A DNA stretch of 64,000 nucleotides from Shinisaurus crocodilurus (GCA_021292165.1 JAHFWL010000433.1:251001-315000); one strand, 5' to 3'; positions 22,416-34,165 are shown, counted from the stretch's first letter. Program-made: numbers and translations. The notes: generated by a model not told the origin, from the sequence alone.

Positions 22416-23489
22416 CACTAGAAATACTTTTTACAAGATGGGCAAATACGTAAATCAAATTACAGCTATCCTGGAACACACACACAAAAATAGTTTCTCT
22501 CTCAAAATATTTTGGTCTATGTGCCATGTCATAACAACATGATCATAACCATTTGGAGTGACAACTCTTAAGGCGCTGCACAAACCATCCAATACCAGAG
22601 GAGATAAGGGATTATCACCAGCAGCATTTAGTCATGTGAATCAACCGCATTCCATCTGCAATGTACAATCTAATCACGGGCAGCTATTTATGTCATGGGA
22701 ATGGGTAACCTTTTCACATAGGTGGCAACAGCCTACAACTATAGCCGACACACTGTAGTTCTGCTTGTGGTTGAAATCACCACCAGTGGCTGTATGCTAC
22801 TGGCATTACTGGTTACATATCTTTTGAAGTATTCCTGGGCTGAAGGGCTTGGCTACCTAGCAGTTTTCTTTGAAGCTAATAGGGTACTTACGCAACCATT
22901 CAGGTATATTGCAGAACGCAGAACCAGTGCAAAAACTAGTAACAGAAAAGATCACAGGAGAGGGTGGCAGTCCCATGGATGGAAGGAGCTCTGTAACTGA
23001 GTAGCAGATTCTACTAGAAGTAAAGATTTGACAGACCATAAGAACATCTCTCCTTCCCCTCCTCAGCCCGAGGTCAACACTAATGCAGGAAGGCCTGTGA
23101 TGCTGCTACCATATTGCACCATTTGTGATGCAAAAATGAACTGAGACTCCAATGTTCATCACTCCAGCACTGAAATTAACTTGATAATAAACAGCAACCT
23201 TCAACTTATCCAGTGCTAATTACAGTAAGCCCTGGATAAACATCAACACACATAATGATACTGCAAAAAGAGCTAAGGCAAATAGCAAGGAATGTGCAGC
23301 TGAACATATACATACTGCAACAGTCAAGTTCACAGAGCCCATCCATGTAACTGGTAGAATGTTAGAGCAGGACAAGAGAGACTCAGGTTAAAATCCCGAG
23401 CAAGTTACTGGCTACATTTGCATGTAATACTAAATTATATTTTAGCCCTATGTGTACAAGCAAAAAAGATCCTGAGCAAAGTGCAAGTT
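22416..23489. other. Nothing recognised
   Basis: No repeat, RNA gene or exon identified. Confidence 0.4.
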
Positions 23490-23750
23490 TCATGTGGCTG
23501 GGCAGAAGAACAAACCAGGATTCAGTTTCACTTTAACAGATTCTGCCTTGTTGTTGAATGCGAACCAGGAATCGTGGTTTAAAATAAACTTTAGTCAATT
23601 ACTAAACAAGCCAACTGCAATCCCTGGATTGTTCTGGTGGATTGTTTAACAAACTAATTTTATTTTAAATGACAATTCCTGGTTTGCAACAAGCCAGGAG
23701 TCTGCTAAAGTGAAACGGAATCCTGGTTTATTCCTCTTCCTGGTCACACT
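23490..23750. mobile_element. Long palindromic MITE
   Basis: AAACCAGGATTCAGTTTCAC mirrors GTGAAACGGAATCCTGGTTT, and the inner AACCAGGAATCGTGGTTTAA mirrors TTTAAATGACAATTCCTGGTTT. The single-stranded form would fold into a near-continuous hairpin. Boundaries are approximate and the superfamily is unresolved. Confidence 0.6.
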
Positions 23751-24325
23751 GAAGGCAATATCCCTACATCTAACAGGAAACTCAAGTGGTGAGTGCCAAC
23801 AGGAGCCAAAACAGAGCTACTGAGAAACAAGGAGGCGGTATCAGCATGCTTATGAGAACTCTGGGATTTTAAAAGATTTTTTAAAAAAGAAAAACTACAG
23901 AGCAACTCCCCTCCCCCAAATCAGCCCAACAAGACTCCATATGCTGAGTAGTCATGAAAGGTAGAAGGATGGTTAGAAAAGAAAAACAAACATAGAGAGT
24001 AGAGGAGAAACCCCTGCTTGGCTGGAACCTTGAGCAGGTGCACTTCTTTTAGGAGGGAGGATACACACTGCAACATTCTGTTGCAGGCCCCATTTGTACA
24101 CCCTAAATCAGTGATGGCGAACCTTTTTGAGCCCGAGTGCCCAAACCACAACACAAAACCAACTTACTTATTTCAAAGTGCCAACACTGCAATTAAACCT
24201 GAATACCGGGGTTTTAGTTTAGTAAAAACAACTCATACAGTTGTCCAAACTAATTAACATCTTTTGTCTTAAAAGAAAAACACAATAACAGGGCTTTCAA
24301 TGATACAAACAGCTTTTTATTGAAA

Positions 24326-24735
24326 AAAACATCAACTCAATTTTTTTTAATAGTACTACATTGTACATGTTGACTTTTACTTTTACTAATCCAACACCTG
24401 TAGAAGCATCAGAGTAAAGCTTGCCCCATACAATTTCAGTCTGGCATATAATTTTATTACAAGTTGAGAATCCCTTATCCTTATCTAAATTACCTTCATG
24501 CTTATGACATAGCAGCCTGAAGGTAATTTAGATAAACTTTTTAAATAATTAGGTGCATGTATTTTTGAATAAGGGATTCTCAACTTGTAATATGATTATA
24601 TGCCAGACTGAAATTGTATGGGGCAAGCTTTACTCTGGGTCCTTTCCCTGCTTCTACAGGTGTTGGATTAGTAAACGTAAAAGTCAACCTGTACAATGTA
24701 GTACTATTAAAAAAAATTGAGTTTTTTTTTTTTTT
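24326..24735. repeat. Long inverted repeat inside the hAT element
   Basis: The left arm (about 24326-24505) and right arm (about 24512-24735) are near-perfect reverse complements, for example AGTACTACATTGTACATG versus CTGTACAATGTAGTACTA, and ACAAGTTGAGAATCCCTTAT versus ATAAGGGATTCTCAACTTGT. The loop is only a few bases around CTTATGACATAGCAG. The right arm holds an extra 30 bases or so (GCATGTATTTTTGA region) and a short insert near 24640. Confidence 0.85.
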
Positions 24736-24819
24736 TACAAAAGGGGCTCATGTTTTTGTTTGTTCAAGTCATGGAGTCTACAAAAACACAAAATTTATGA
24801 AAAAAGACAAATGAAGCAC

Positions 24820-24970
24820 CTGCAAGGAACCCAAGGCAGCTTACATAGTCCTCCTCCTCCTCTCCATTTTATCCTCACAACAACCCTGTGAGGTAGCTGA
24901 GGCTGAAAGTGGCCCAAAGTCACCCAGTGAATTTCATGGCCAATTGGGGACTAGAACCCAGATCTCCCTT
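24820..24970 (-). mobile_element. Sauria-type SINE fragment
   Basis: CAAGGAACCCAAGGCAGCTT, CCTCACAACAACCCTGTGAGG, then GGGGACTAGAACCCAGATCT on the plus strand are the reverse complement of the SINE body and B-box region. Head and tail are missing. Confidence 0.8.
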
Positions 24971-25039
24971 GAGAAGGAAGAGGGAGGGAGAGAAAAGAGG
25001 GTGGCAGAAAGAGAAAAGGGCTACAAATGCCACTTTTCA

Positions 25040-26070
25040 AGCCTTTTCACATTCTCCGGATCAGGAAGGGGCTGCAGAGGCCCCTCTTCTCCGCCGGCTG
25101 GGCACGGGAGTTGGCCCGGCCGGGGTGGCGGGGCTTCCCCGCCCGGGCCCAGGCCGGCGGCGGCATGTCCTCCGGATTGGGAAGGGGCTGCGGAGGCCCC
25201 TCTTCTCCGCCGGCCGGGCACGGGAGTTGGCCCGGCCGGCGCTGCTTTAGGAGCGCCAGGCGGGGCGGCGGGGCTGCCCCGCCCGGGCCCAAGCCGGCGG
25301 CAGCGTGTCCTCCAGATCGGGAAGGGGCTGCGGAGGCCCCTCTTCCCCGCCGGCCGGACACAGGAGTTGGCCCAGCCGGCGCTTCTTTAGGAGCGCTGGC
25401 CTGAAACCGGGTGTGGCGGCGTGGCTTCCCTGCCCAGGCCCAGGCCGGCCGGCGGCATGTCCTCCGGATTGGGAAGGGGCTGCGGAGGCCCCTCTTCTCC
25501 GCCGGCCGGGCACTGGGAGCTGGCCCGGCCGGCGCTGCTTTAGGAGCGCTGGGCCGTGGCGGCGTGGCTTCCCTGCCCGGGCCCAGGCCAGCGGAAGGCG
25601 CGTCCTCCAGATCAGGAAGGGGGCTGCGGAGGCCCCTCTTCTCCGCTGGCCAGGCACAGGAGTTGGCCCGGCCCGGCGCTGCTTTAGGAGTGCCGGGCGG
25701 GGCGGCGGGGCTTCCCTGCCCAGGCCCAGGCCGGCGGCAGCGCGTCCTCCGGATCGGGAAGGGGCTGCAGAGGCCCCTCTTCTCCGCCGGCTGGGCACGG
25801 GAGTTGGCCCGGCCGGCGCTGCTTTAGGAGTGCCGGGCAGAGCGGCGGGGCTTCCCTGCCCGGGCCCAGGCCGGTGGCGGCGCGTCCTCCGGATCAGGAA
25901 GGGGCTGCGGAGGCCCCTCTTCTCCGCCGGCTGGGCACAGGAGTTGGCCCGGTCGGCGCTGCTTTAGGTGCGCCGGGCGGGGCTTCCCTGCCCGGGCCCA
26001 GGCCGCCGCCGGCGCGTCCTCCGAATCGGGAAGGGGCTGCGGAGGCCGGGCGACACGCCCTTCTCGGCCC
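25040..26070. repeat. GC-rich tandem array, eight units of about 140 bp
   Basis: The landmark GGA(T/A)(T/C)(A/G)GGAAGGGGCTGC recurs near 25058, 25173, 25314, 25466, 25609, 25751, 25891 and 26022 (spacings 115-152 bp). Each unit continues with GGAGGCCCCTCTTCTCCGCC, CCGG, GGAGTTGGCCCGG(CCGGCGCTGCTTTAGGAG) and a CCCGGGCCCAGGCCGG block. It is very CpG-rich and almost free of stop codons, so long arginine/proline/glycine-rich frames open on both strands; these are not convincing proteins. Confidence 0.9.
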
Positions 26071-26457
26071 TTCCCCGGCAGAGGAGGTGGCCTGCGCGAT
26101 GCCGGGCGAAACGCGGCGGCCAGGAGCGGCTGCTTCGTCCCCCCTGATCTCGAGCTCTGTTAGAGCTCTGTGCCCCTGGCGACCTATGGCTCGTGTGCCA
26201 GCAGAGCGGTCCCCACGTGCCAGCTGTGGCACGCGTGCCATAGGTTCGCCATCACTGCCCTAAATACTAGAGGCTGGGGAAAGAGAACATGGGACAGTTG
26301 TTGCCTTTATGCCCTCCTTGTGAGCTACCCAGGAGTATCAAGTTGGACTCATAGTTGTAAACAGAATGTGGCACTAAATGGACCTTTGGCCTGATCCAGA
26401 AAGGCTCTTTTTATATTCTTAAATTATACAGGGCCATCACATTAGAAGCCTCTATCA

Positions 26458-26562
26458 CAGGGCTCTCTAACCTTGGGTCCCCAGATGTTGCATGGCTAAT
26501 GGCAAGGGATTCTGGGAGCTGTAGTCCAGCAACATTTGGGGACCCAAGGTTGGAGAGCTCTG
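26458..26562. mobile_element. Short palindromic hAT MITE, perfect 8-bp duplication
   Basis: CAGGGCTCTCTAACCTTGGG and CCCAAGGTTGGAGAGCTCTG are inverted; CTCTATCA stands at 26450-26457 and again at 26563-26570. Same family as 43370-43505. Confidence 0.9.
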
Positions 26563-26631
26563 CTCTATCAGCTTGAAGCTCAGTACTGTAACTGGTTGCA
26601 ATGATAATGATGAACAGGAATTCCTGTTCTT

Positions 26632-27320
26632 TTACTTGATTATTTGATTTAAATACAGCCTAAATAGAGAAATTAGGGCTGAGCATTTCACAAACTTCAT
26701 TAATGAATCCAAATCTGGATTTGAATGAGGATACTTAATAGAAAACAATCCAGTCAAAACATGTTCTAAAGTTCCTATTCTGTTGTTACAATGATCCCAA
26801 TCGTGAACACAGTCGCCATTTTTACGTAACTCAGGAAGAGTTTCTGTTGTCCCCAAAAGAACTGGCCATAATACAGGGTTTATACTTCTCCACATTTTGT
26901 AATATTTAGGAACAAATTTGCATGTGGCATTTCAGTCTGGAGAGGATGAATCACCCTAGCTTTGAGCAAAAATGATGAATTCATTTTAAAAATAAGAACC
27001 AATTAAAATTAACACACTGGAAAAGTTACAGGCAGATTAAAGGGTTGCTTTCAAAATTAATAGGTCCCAAACCTCCCTTTCCTTCACTAAATTCTCACTA
27101 AGATTTTGAAATGCAAGTTTCCAAAGAACACATTCCATAAAATGCTGGCTTCCAATTGAAAAATACATCCCAGTACCCAACAGGGCTAGTAAAAAATTCT
27201 GACCACGAGAGACAAAATTACAGTAGTATAATTTGTAGGTCTTTAATCTTCTGCAGAATCGAAGCTTCTTTTCAAAAAGCCCAGTTCCTAAAGATATTTC
27301 TGTGCATTTGTAACTCATGC
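26632..27320 (-). pseudogene. Non-LTR retrotransposon C-terminal remnant
   Basis: The minus strand (frame 26895-26632) carries Cys-Val-His-Asp-Trp-Asp-His-Cys then GTLEHVLTGLFS, like the C-terminal C-x-C-H-C finger of several non-LTR retrotransposons. The upstream frame (27318-27037) is probably an earlier piece of the same product. A similar motif ends at 48980-49204. The LINE clade is not resolved by eye. Confidence 0.45.
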
Positions 27321-28229
27321 AGGAATGCCCAAAACTGCATCCACAGAATAAGATACAATATTCTTCTCATTAGTATGTTTTATCTTTAATGAGGTTTGGT
27401 ATATTTGAATACTGGCATCAAGAAGTAGAACAGGATCAGTCAGCTTTTTAAAAAAAACGTAATTATGTCTGGCACATTTAATGTTGGCAGACTTGCTTTT
27501 TACATCTGAGAACTACCTTGGATAACATCTCCTAAAGTTTACTATTAGAGCTTTCAATATATATATTTTAAAAAAATAGGCTTTGATTATACCGGACAGC
27601 AATATTAGTGAACTGAAAATTCATCACATTTTCAAAAAACATTTTTTTTGTTTTATTTTATTCAAAACTGCCTTGCAACCATGAGGCTTAAGAATGTACA
27701 GACAGCAAAATGTTGCTCAGGATTTTAAGAGCCCACAGATTGTAAACAAATCTCCTTGCAGATTATACAGAGCCCACAAGTTGCCTGCCTTTATACATTA
27801 TATCTATATATTTCCTTTTCTTAGGAACATCAGTAATAACTGCTTCAACAGGTGGAAATTCTCTTCATATAACATCTTTCTTCCTAAGAAGACTTGGCCA
27901 AAACTTGCTTTCCCTGGCTGCCAGTTATTGCTCAATATCCCTCCACCTTGAGACTGAAATCTCTTAATTCCTATTGATACACCAGATATATTTATGTGCT
28001 GAATGTGTAATTTGTCTAATGCTGAGATGCCTATTTTCTAAGAGCTATACCATTACCTTTGTTTGCAAGAACACGACATACCAGATCTTCCATTTAATCC
28101 GATGCCCACCCTTCCTGCTAAGTCTTTTTTGATGCACACCACAATCCTATGCATGTTTATTTGCAAGTAACTCCCTTTCCAAGGGGTTTAGCTTCACAGC
28201 CTCACTGTTTGTTTTTAATGGAGGCTCCT
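27321..28229. other. AT-rich, nothing firm
   Basis: No gene or repeat identified except a CACAATCCTATGCATGTTTA scrap of the dispersed repeat near 28139. Confidence 0.4.
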
Positions 28230-28232
28230 TAA

Positions 28233-28363
28233 GGGTGCAATCCTATGCATGCTTAGACAAAATAAATAAATAAATAAAGTCCTACAACTCCTAGCATGGT
28301 TGGCTGGAGAATGTTGGGAGTTGTAGGACTTTTTTCTGTCTAAACATGCATAGGATTGAACCC
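28233..28363. mobile_element. GGGTGCAATCC palindromic MITE with TAA duplication
   Basis: GGGTGCAATCCTATGCATGC and GCATAGGATTGAACCC are inverted, with mirrored arms AAGTCCTACAACTCC and GGAGTTGTAGGACTT (one base apart). TAA flanks both sides (28230-28232, 28364-28366), fitting PIF/Harbinger-type insertion. An (AAATA)n run expanded at 28260. Related copies: 36688-36959, 50299-50435. Confidence 0.7.
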
Positions 28364-28366
28364 TAA

Positions 28367-29030
28367 GTCACATTTGTACAGCTTGACAGATTCATGGATA
28401 TCCAAGGCCGATTTCTCCCAAACAGGAAATGAGACGATCAGTGTGTGCGACTTAAAGTGGAGACTCATGACCAAAGCAGATGTGATGCTAACTGTGTGAA
28501 TGCAATTAATGTGCAAGTTTTTGTCATGTAAATAGCAGCTGCAACGGATTCTGAGCAGCACCTAGACTGCAGGGGTTGGAGAGGGGATGTTTAACCCTTC
28601 ACGCCCCAGTCCTAATTAAAATCACCCCCCAAGCTCTTGGACGGGCATCACTTGGACCCCCCCATGCAAATAGCAGGTTCGGGGTGATTTTTTTCAGGGC
28701 CACCAGCTATGGTGGTGGTGGTGGGTAGATTTTCCCTCCACATCTTCTGCAGTCCTTCTACTGCTCAGGCTCCTTCATGGCAATTTACATTTTAAAAAAC
28801 ATGCATGTTAATTGCATTCATGGATCAGGAGAATGAGGGGTAGAATGGATTATGCTACTTCAAACTGCAAGTAGGATATACCAATTCTGAATGCTTCCAT
28901 ATGTAAGAAACATTCCCTGCAAGTAAAAAACCACACCAGGGAGAAAGGCTCTAGCTGAACTCTTCCTTTTTTGGCTAGCTTTCTTCTTACAGGGAGTTTT
29001 TAAAGTAGGGAGTATTCTGATGAAGTGTGA
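28367..29030. other. Nothing recognised
   Basis: No repeat, RNA gene or exon recognised. Confidence 0.4.
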
Positions 29031-29170
29031 TTGCTTTTATACGTTTTTAAAATCACATTGGCTTTTATATTTGCATCTGTATTTTTATCATGTTGGTTTC
29101 ATTGTTGTGTTTCTGAATCTTTGTATTGTATTACTGTTTTATCTTTAATTGTGCGACACCTAGAGAACTT
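29031..29170 (+). mobile_element. LINE 3' UTR-like fragment
   Basis: A T-rich stretch ending TAATTGTGCGACACCTAGAG resembles the pre-terminal LINE 3' UTR at 8460-8520 (GTTGGAAGCCACCTAGGGAG). Confidence 0.4.
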
Positions 29171-30004
29171 GGAAGTCCATTCTACCACCTCATTCCACTG
29201 CATGTGTTCACCAGATCTGACACGATGGAATGCTCCTCCATACAAAGGAATCCCTGACCGCAGAAAGCTAGATGTCAGGGAAGATGGTTCTAACTTCACC
29301 ATCTCCCTGGCATGCTAGTTTTCTATGTAAAGCATCGTTCGTACCACCATCCCAAAATGAGAGAGCATCTCATCGTGAGAGTCCTCATCTGCAGTCTGAA
29401 GCAGTATGGTCGAGACACAGGTCTATTACATCATCTGCTGCTTCTGAGAACCAGACCCAGATGCTTCCAGAGCAGCGGTGAGCTTTTTTGACTATTTTTT
29501 GAGACATTGGTCCAGACTGGAAAACAGATTGGATTCTTTGCCTTTGTCCTGGGCATCCTTCCCAAACTCTTATGCCCTGAAGAATTTGTGGCAAACCATC
29601 TGGCACCCAAATGCCAAAGTACTTCCACTGAGGACTCTATGTCATATTCATTCTTGTCACAATGTAATACAAACACATAATTAATATTTTATACTTTTTA
29701 GAAAAAAAGTATCTATCTTTTTTTTTTATTGTTCCTCAAAATTTTCACTGGATTACCATGGTTATTAGTCAAGGTTAGTTCACCCTGCTCAGGACAGGGA
29801 ATGCATAAAACCTCAAAAATGATTACGTACATGTCTCCAAATATCACATGATAAGGACAAGAAAAGAAGAGGTGGAATATAAATATAGTAAATACATACA
29901 ATTATATGATATTGCATTAAATGTTGTGTGTCTCTGGCAGAGATGACACATCTCTGGGTAGGCGCTGGATGTCACATACTAATGTCTTCAAGATTAGCTC
30001 TGTG
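29171..30004. other. Nothing recognised
   Basis: Unassigned; short overlapping frames on both strands without splice or family support. Confidence 0.4.
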
Positions 30005-30205
30005 TGTTTCCCTACTGTGTTCCCCATTTAACATCAGAGGTCCTACCCTGTATTCTCCCAATGACTGGTGTGGTGGGTGAATACATGGGGAGGCCTTTTC
30101 AGTTATGGCACCAACATTATGGAATGACTTCTGAAAGAAGCCCACCTAGCTCCATCTTTTAAGTTCTTTTTGACATCAAGTTAAAGTGTGGCTGGGGGGA
30201 AGGGT
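30005..30205 (+). pseudogene. L2-like LINE C-terminal remnant
   Basis: GGGGAGGCCTTTTCAGTTATGG to GACTTCTGAAAGAAGCCCAC reads as the 'RAFSVxAPxxWNxLP' block followed by a Phe-(Lys/Glu)-Val-Leu-Phe-Asp segment, with stops. Same order as in 12325-12470. Confidence 0.5.
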
Positions 30206-31299
30206 GCAGCTTATTGGCAGTGATGTGAGTTTTCCCAAAGTTTTTGGATTTCAAAAAAAATCTGGAAAGATTTCCAATGGCCTAAATAGACTGGGATATT
30301 AGTATGCTTATTAGACATATTTAGTAAGCTAAGAAAATATGTCATGTTAATTTTTGATGCTTCATATATCTCTCAAAACTTTTTCCCAATAGCCCAAAGT
30401 AGCTGAACTGAAATGTCTGATTAGGAAAAAAGAATTCAATCATAAGTCATCAAACAAGCCGCCTCCACCCAATTTTCTCTGGCTCCTCCGTTCCTAGTGC
30501 AGCCCCCACTGCATACCCTAGGCCTTTCCTGATGGTCCCCAACTCTTAGGAGAGGTTTTTCAAGGGGTTCGGAGGACTGGGAATTCCACTTGTGAGAGAA
30601 TGTCCTTGTGCTCATGCTGCACTGGATAAAACTGTTATAATTTGTAAAGAAAAAAACCCAGCTATACACTTACAAACCAAAAATAAGGAAGTGGGCATGG
30701 CAGACACCTCCACAGATTACAACCTGTGTTTACTGCTGGCTCATAAATACTAAGTCACTCAGCTGGTAACTTGTGGCAAAGAAGAATCATCAACAGGCAG
30801 AGAAGCTTTTGTAGTCAATTTGTTATTTTTTCTGTTTCTGGCTCCCCCACCCCACCCACCACAAATGACTAATAATAATAATCACACAGGTATGTGTGGG
30901 AAGGTGGGCTAGTAAAACATTTTGTGGGCTTGAAACAAATGCTCACAACTATTCTTTTACATGAAACAGTTTGTGCTGTTGCTCATGTATCAAAACCTTC
31001 ACCAATTACTCCATTAGCTAACTGTGGCAAAGCTCCATTAAAGACACTGTGAATGGTAACAACTCCATGAAAGGTTGTGCAACAATGAATTTTATTACTC
31101 CTAGACCTTGGAAACCAGTGATAACACTTTAATTGTTTGCAGTGGGAGAAAAAAAATATCATCAGAAAACAAAATGTTTTACATATAATCTGGAATTCCA
31201 AGTAGTCTACAAAGCTCTAAGGATAGAGCAACTTTTGATTAAATTTTATGTATATAAAGGCAAGGGGCAGTTGAATTTAAGTATATTTAGAGTCTTTGA
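30206..31299. other. Nothing recognised
   Basis: No repeat, RNA gene or exon recognised. Confidence 0.4.
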
Positions 31300-31465
31300 G
31301 TTTAGATTTTATGGCTGTGTTGTTGTTTTTTTAATTATTCCTTTGCTGTTTGTTTTGTTTTGTATTGCATTGTATTTTTAAAAAATCGTTTAGCTTTTTG
31401 TAATCTGCCCAGAGTACAGATGTTATTGGTCGGATGGGTAGATAGGTAGATAGATATTACTTTAA
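31300..31465 (+). mobile_element. LINE 3' UTR-like end with GATA tail
   Basis: T-rich sequence, then TTTTTGTAATCTGCCCAGAG and a (GATA)n-like tail, resembles the LINE end at 12655-12715. Confidence 0.45.
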
Positions 31466-31835
31466 TCTACTCTTATGACCATGGTAAGAAAAGCTGTACC
31501 AACAACAGCCTCTTGACCCTCACACAAATTATGCTAGAAAATGAGTTTACTCATCTAGGTAGTGTGAACAGCAAGCTAGATTCTGTACAAAAACCAACCA
31601 ATCCCTGGCATTTTTTTACTGGTTGGGTAAAAAAATCTTCTTCAAACTGCAGGCTGGTTTTGTGTTTTATTGATAAACCGGAAATGGAGAAAAAGAGGTA
31701 GCAACTAATGCAGGACTCTGGAACAGAGCTGACTTCTGACATCCCTGCTGGTTCTCCTCTGGCACTTATGACTAGCAGGAAGCAAAATCCTGCTCTACAG
31801 ATGTTGAACAAGTAACAGTACCTTCCTATGTGGGT

Positions 31836-32170
31836 GCCTGCAACCCTCTGAACCCAGAGGATTATTTACGGGCATTCTATTGAGTGTGGGAAGAGCATGG
31901 CGGATAGGGTTGCTGCTGCACTCCCCTCGCCATCAAAAACATCTTGATGGCCAACTCTGGCTGTCTAGATGTTTTACACCTCCTCCGGAGGAGGAGAGGC
32001 TGAGGCACCTGCCTGCCCCCTCCCCATGGGGGAACTGAGGATGGTCTTCCAACTTCTGTTCCCTGCCAGTGAGGAAAGAAACGGCTCAGAGGTCACAGTG
32101 GGGAGCCTGAATTATCCTATGCCCCCCCACAAGGTTGGAGGGCCATTGGATTGTGCCCTAAGGCAGCTCA
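31836..32170. mobile_element. GGGTGCAATCC-family repeat
   Basis: CAACCCTCTGAACCCAGAGGATTAT, GGAGGAGAGGCTGAGGCACC, then GGATTGTGCCCTAA near the right end. The same order recurs at 41.0, 46.1, 52.7 and 54.2 kb. The shared open frame (a Phe-Gln-Leu-(Leu/Arg)-Phe-Pro-Ala block here and at 54.4 kb) is a property of the repeat. Confidence 0.5.
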
Positions 32171-33019
32171 CTGAATACTCAGAAACCTCTGTCTGTAAGC
32201 AGTTAAGACAGGCAGCACAATGATGAAGGGAGAGGATATGGCTTGATCAAAAATAGTGAAGGGAAGGCTACCATAGCAAAGGATGCAGAAAAGATGAGGC
32301 TATGGTGGCTTTGAAAAAGAAGCAGTTCTTAAGGAACAATTTAATGGGGAAGAAATCTGGCTTGATAGAAGAAAGGGTGGGAGACAGATATCTCAAGTGT
32401 TGCAGCTTTGTAACTAAACATCAATACAACCTGCCCACAGCTCAACTGAAGAGTTAGGTGAATCTAAATATTTCAGGTTGCTGTGAAGTTTATCCAAAAA
32501 CCGGGTAATGCCGGGCTGAATACCACTGAGTGGGTGGTGTGAGAGAAGAAAAATTACACCTGAGAGTCAAAACAGTTTAGCTCCATGGTACATTTAATAC
32601 TTGATAGCTCTACTGTGCCTGGCACAGGTGAGAACTAAAGTGTTCTTCAGTGACAAGTGCACTAGAGAGATAAAATACGCAGACATATTTCTCCAAGGCC
32701 AAAAGACCTGAACTGAACGCGTCTGCAATTGTGAAACAAAAATATACACATTTTAAAGGATTAGTAAATTCTACAGTACTTTCCTAAATAGGCCTACTGT
32801 GCTTCTAGTAGCAAAGTGCTCGCAAATGCGGTAGAGTGTTAGCATATTAAGGAGTGATATTATGCAAAGCACATGATGTAAGAATACCAAGAGCGAAACA
32901 GCCACCTTGACCTAATTTCCTTACTTTTGCTGGCATAATTTACTATTCAAACATTACTATTCAATACAGCTACGTTGAGAAGGCAAAATTAAGTTAAACC
33001 AAGAGTAACAGCTACATTA
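32171..33019. other. Unassigned; possible Helitron-end scrap
   Basis: AACCGGGTAATGCCGGGC at 32499-32517 resembles the Helitron 3' hairpin (ACCCGTGTAATGCCGGGT), but no CTAG terminus follows. Nothing else recognised. Confidence 0.3.
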
Positions 33020-33027
33020 GTATAATG

Positions 33028-33146
33028 CAGTGTTCTCCAACCTTGGTCCCCAGATGTTTTTGGCCTACAACTCCCAGCATGCCCCAGCCAGCATGCTGGG
33101 AGTTGTAGGCCAAAAACATCTGGGGACCCAAGGTTGGAGAACACTG
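33028..33146. mobile_element. Near-perfect palindromic hAT MITE
   Basis: CAGTGTTCTCCAACCTTGG to CCAAGGTTGGAGAACACTG; the whole 119 bp is close to self-complementary (TTTTTGGCCTACAACTCCCA / TGGGAGTTGTAGGCCAAAAA). Target duplication GTATAATG / GTATAATA (7/8). Confidence 0.9.
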
Positions 33147-33154
33147 GTATAATA

Positions 33155-34157
33155 CATTTTGCAAAGTCGCTTTCCAAGTACTGTGCCTGCACAATATCTA
33201 GCATTTCAAGGCAGATTAGTAAGGGGGCGGCGGAATTAACAAAACCTATTATTCTGACATTCAACAATGTCTAACGTACTGAAGAAACTGAAAGTCACAT
33301 GAGAGCCCCTGCCACCCAAAAGACACAAATCTCAAATCTCTACTTGTGTTGCCTGATCCCATTTGGAGTTAGATGTATCAAAACCCACTGAAATCAACAG
33401 GCTTAACAGTGCCTAGCTCTGCACAGGGCTGCAGCCTTAATGTATAATTTGATGTAAACATCAGTATTTCACCATGTTTTGCAAAAGATTTTTTCTTCAA
33501 CCTTTCATAATATAACCAAAGGGAAAGAAATTGATTTTGCAACTTTTCCACTCTCCAAAATCCCCATGGCAAGGGATAAATTCATTCAACTCCTCTACAG
33601 AGAGAATAGTAGCAAAGCCCAATCTCACATATTGATTTGGCCTGGCAGCATATGAACGAAAACACCATCAATATCCATTAATACAGATCTTACAAAACTC
33701 TAAGCCAAAAAGAGATAAGACATTAGAGGATTGGAAAGAATCCCACCCCTCTCTGTTTACCAAAAACCCCGAAGCAGCAAAATATTGGTACAAGCCACAA
33801 TACTAATATTAAAAAGATATAAAATTATTTCTTATAATAATGCCAGTGCATCACAGAAGATACATGTGTGAACTGGACTACTCTGGCACATTATCCGCTA
33901 CCACAAGCAACTTATTTGCATGTTCAAGAGCACCTTTCAAGAAATTTGTTAAAAACTCAAGCAAAACTGCACTCTTTCCAAGCTTCAGACCAACACTATG
34001 TGATTTACATCTCTGGGTAAGGTTTTCAAAATTAAAGTCAAAGACTGACGAAAGCTCTACCAAAAAGAAAATCCAATTTCAAGATCATATCACAAAATAT
34101 TATTTTCCAAAATATTAAAGATTATTCAGATGCCAGGTAGGCTGCATATTCCAAACC
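33155..34157. other. Nothing recognised
   Basis: No repeat, RNA gene or exon recognised. Confidence 0.4.
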
Positions 34158-34165
34158 CCTTAGGC

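Larger units (their letters stand above)
24109..26257. mobile_element. 2.1-kb composite hAT-type element
   Basis: Terminal inverted repeats CAGTGATGGCGAACC and GGTTCGCCATCACTG match exactly over 14-15 bases. The 8-mer CCCTAAAT abuts both ends (24101-24108 and 26258-26265). That is a textbook hAT insertion. Inside lie a long inverted repeat (24326-24735), a minus-strand Sauria SINE fragment (24820-24970) and a GC-rich tandem array (25040-26070). No transposase is encoded, so it would need a helper. Confidence 0.85.

Noticed and set aside
25247..25967. 183- and 220-codon frames on opposite strands
   Set aside because: Both lie in the GC-rich tandem array and repeat with its period; strand-symmetric openness indicates composition, not coding.
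32499..32517. Third Helitron 3' end
   Set aside because: Only the hairpin-like word resembles it; no CTAG terminus or family flank follows.
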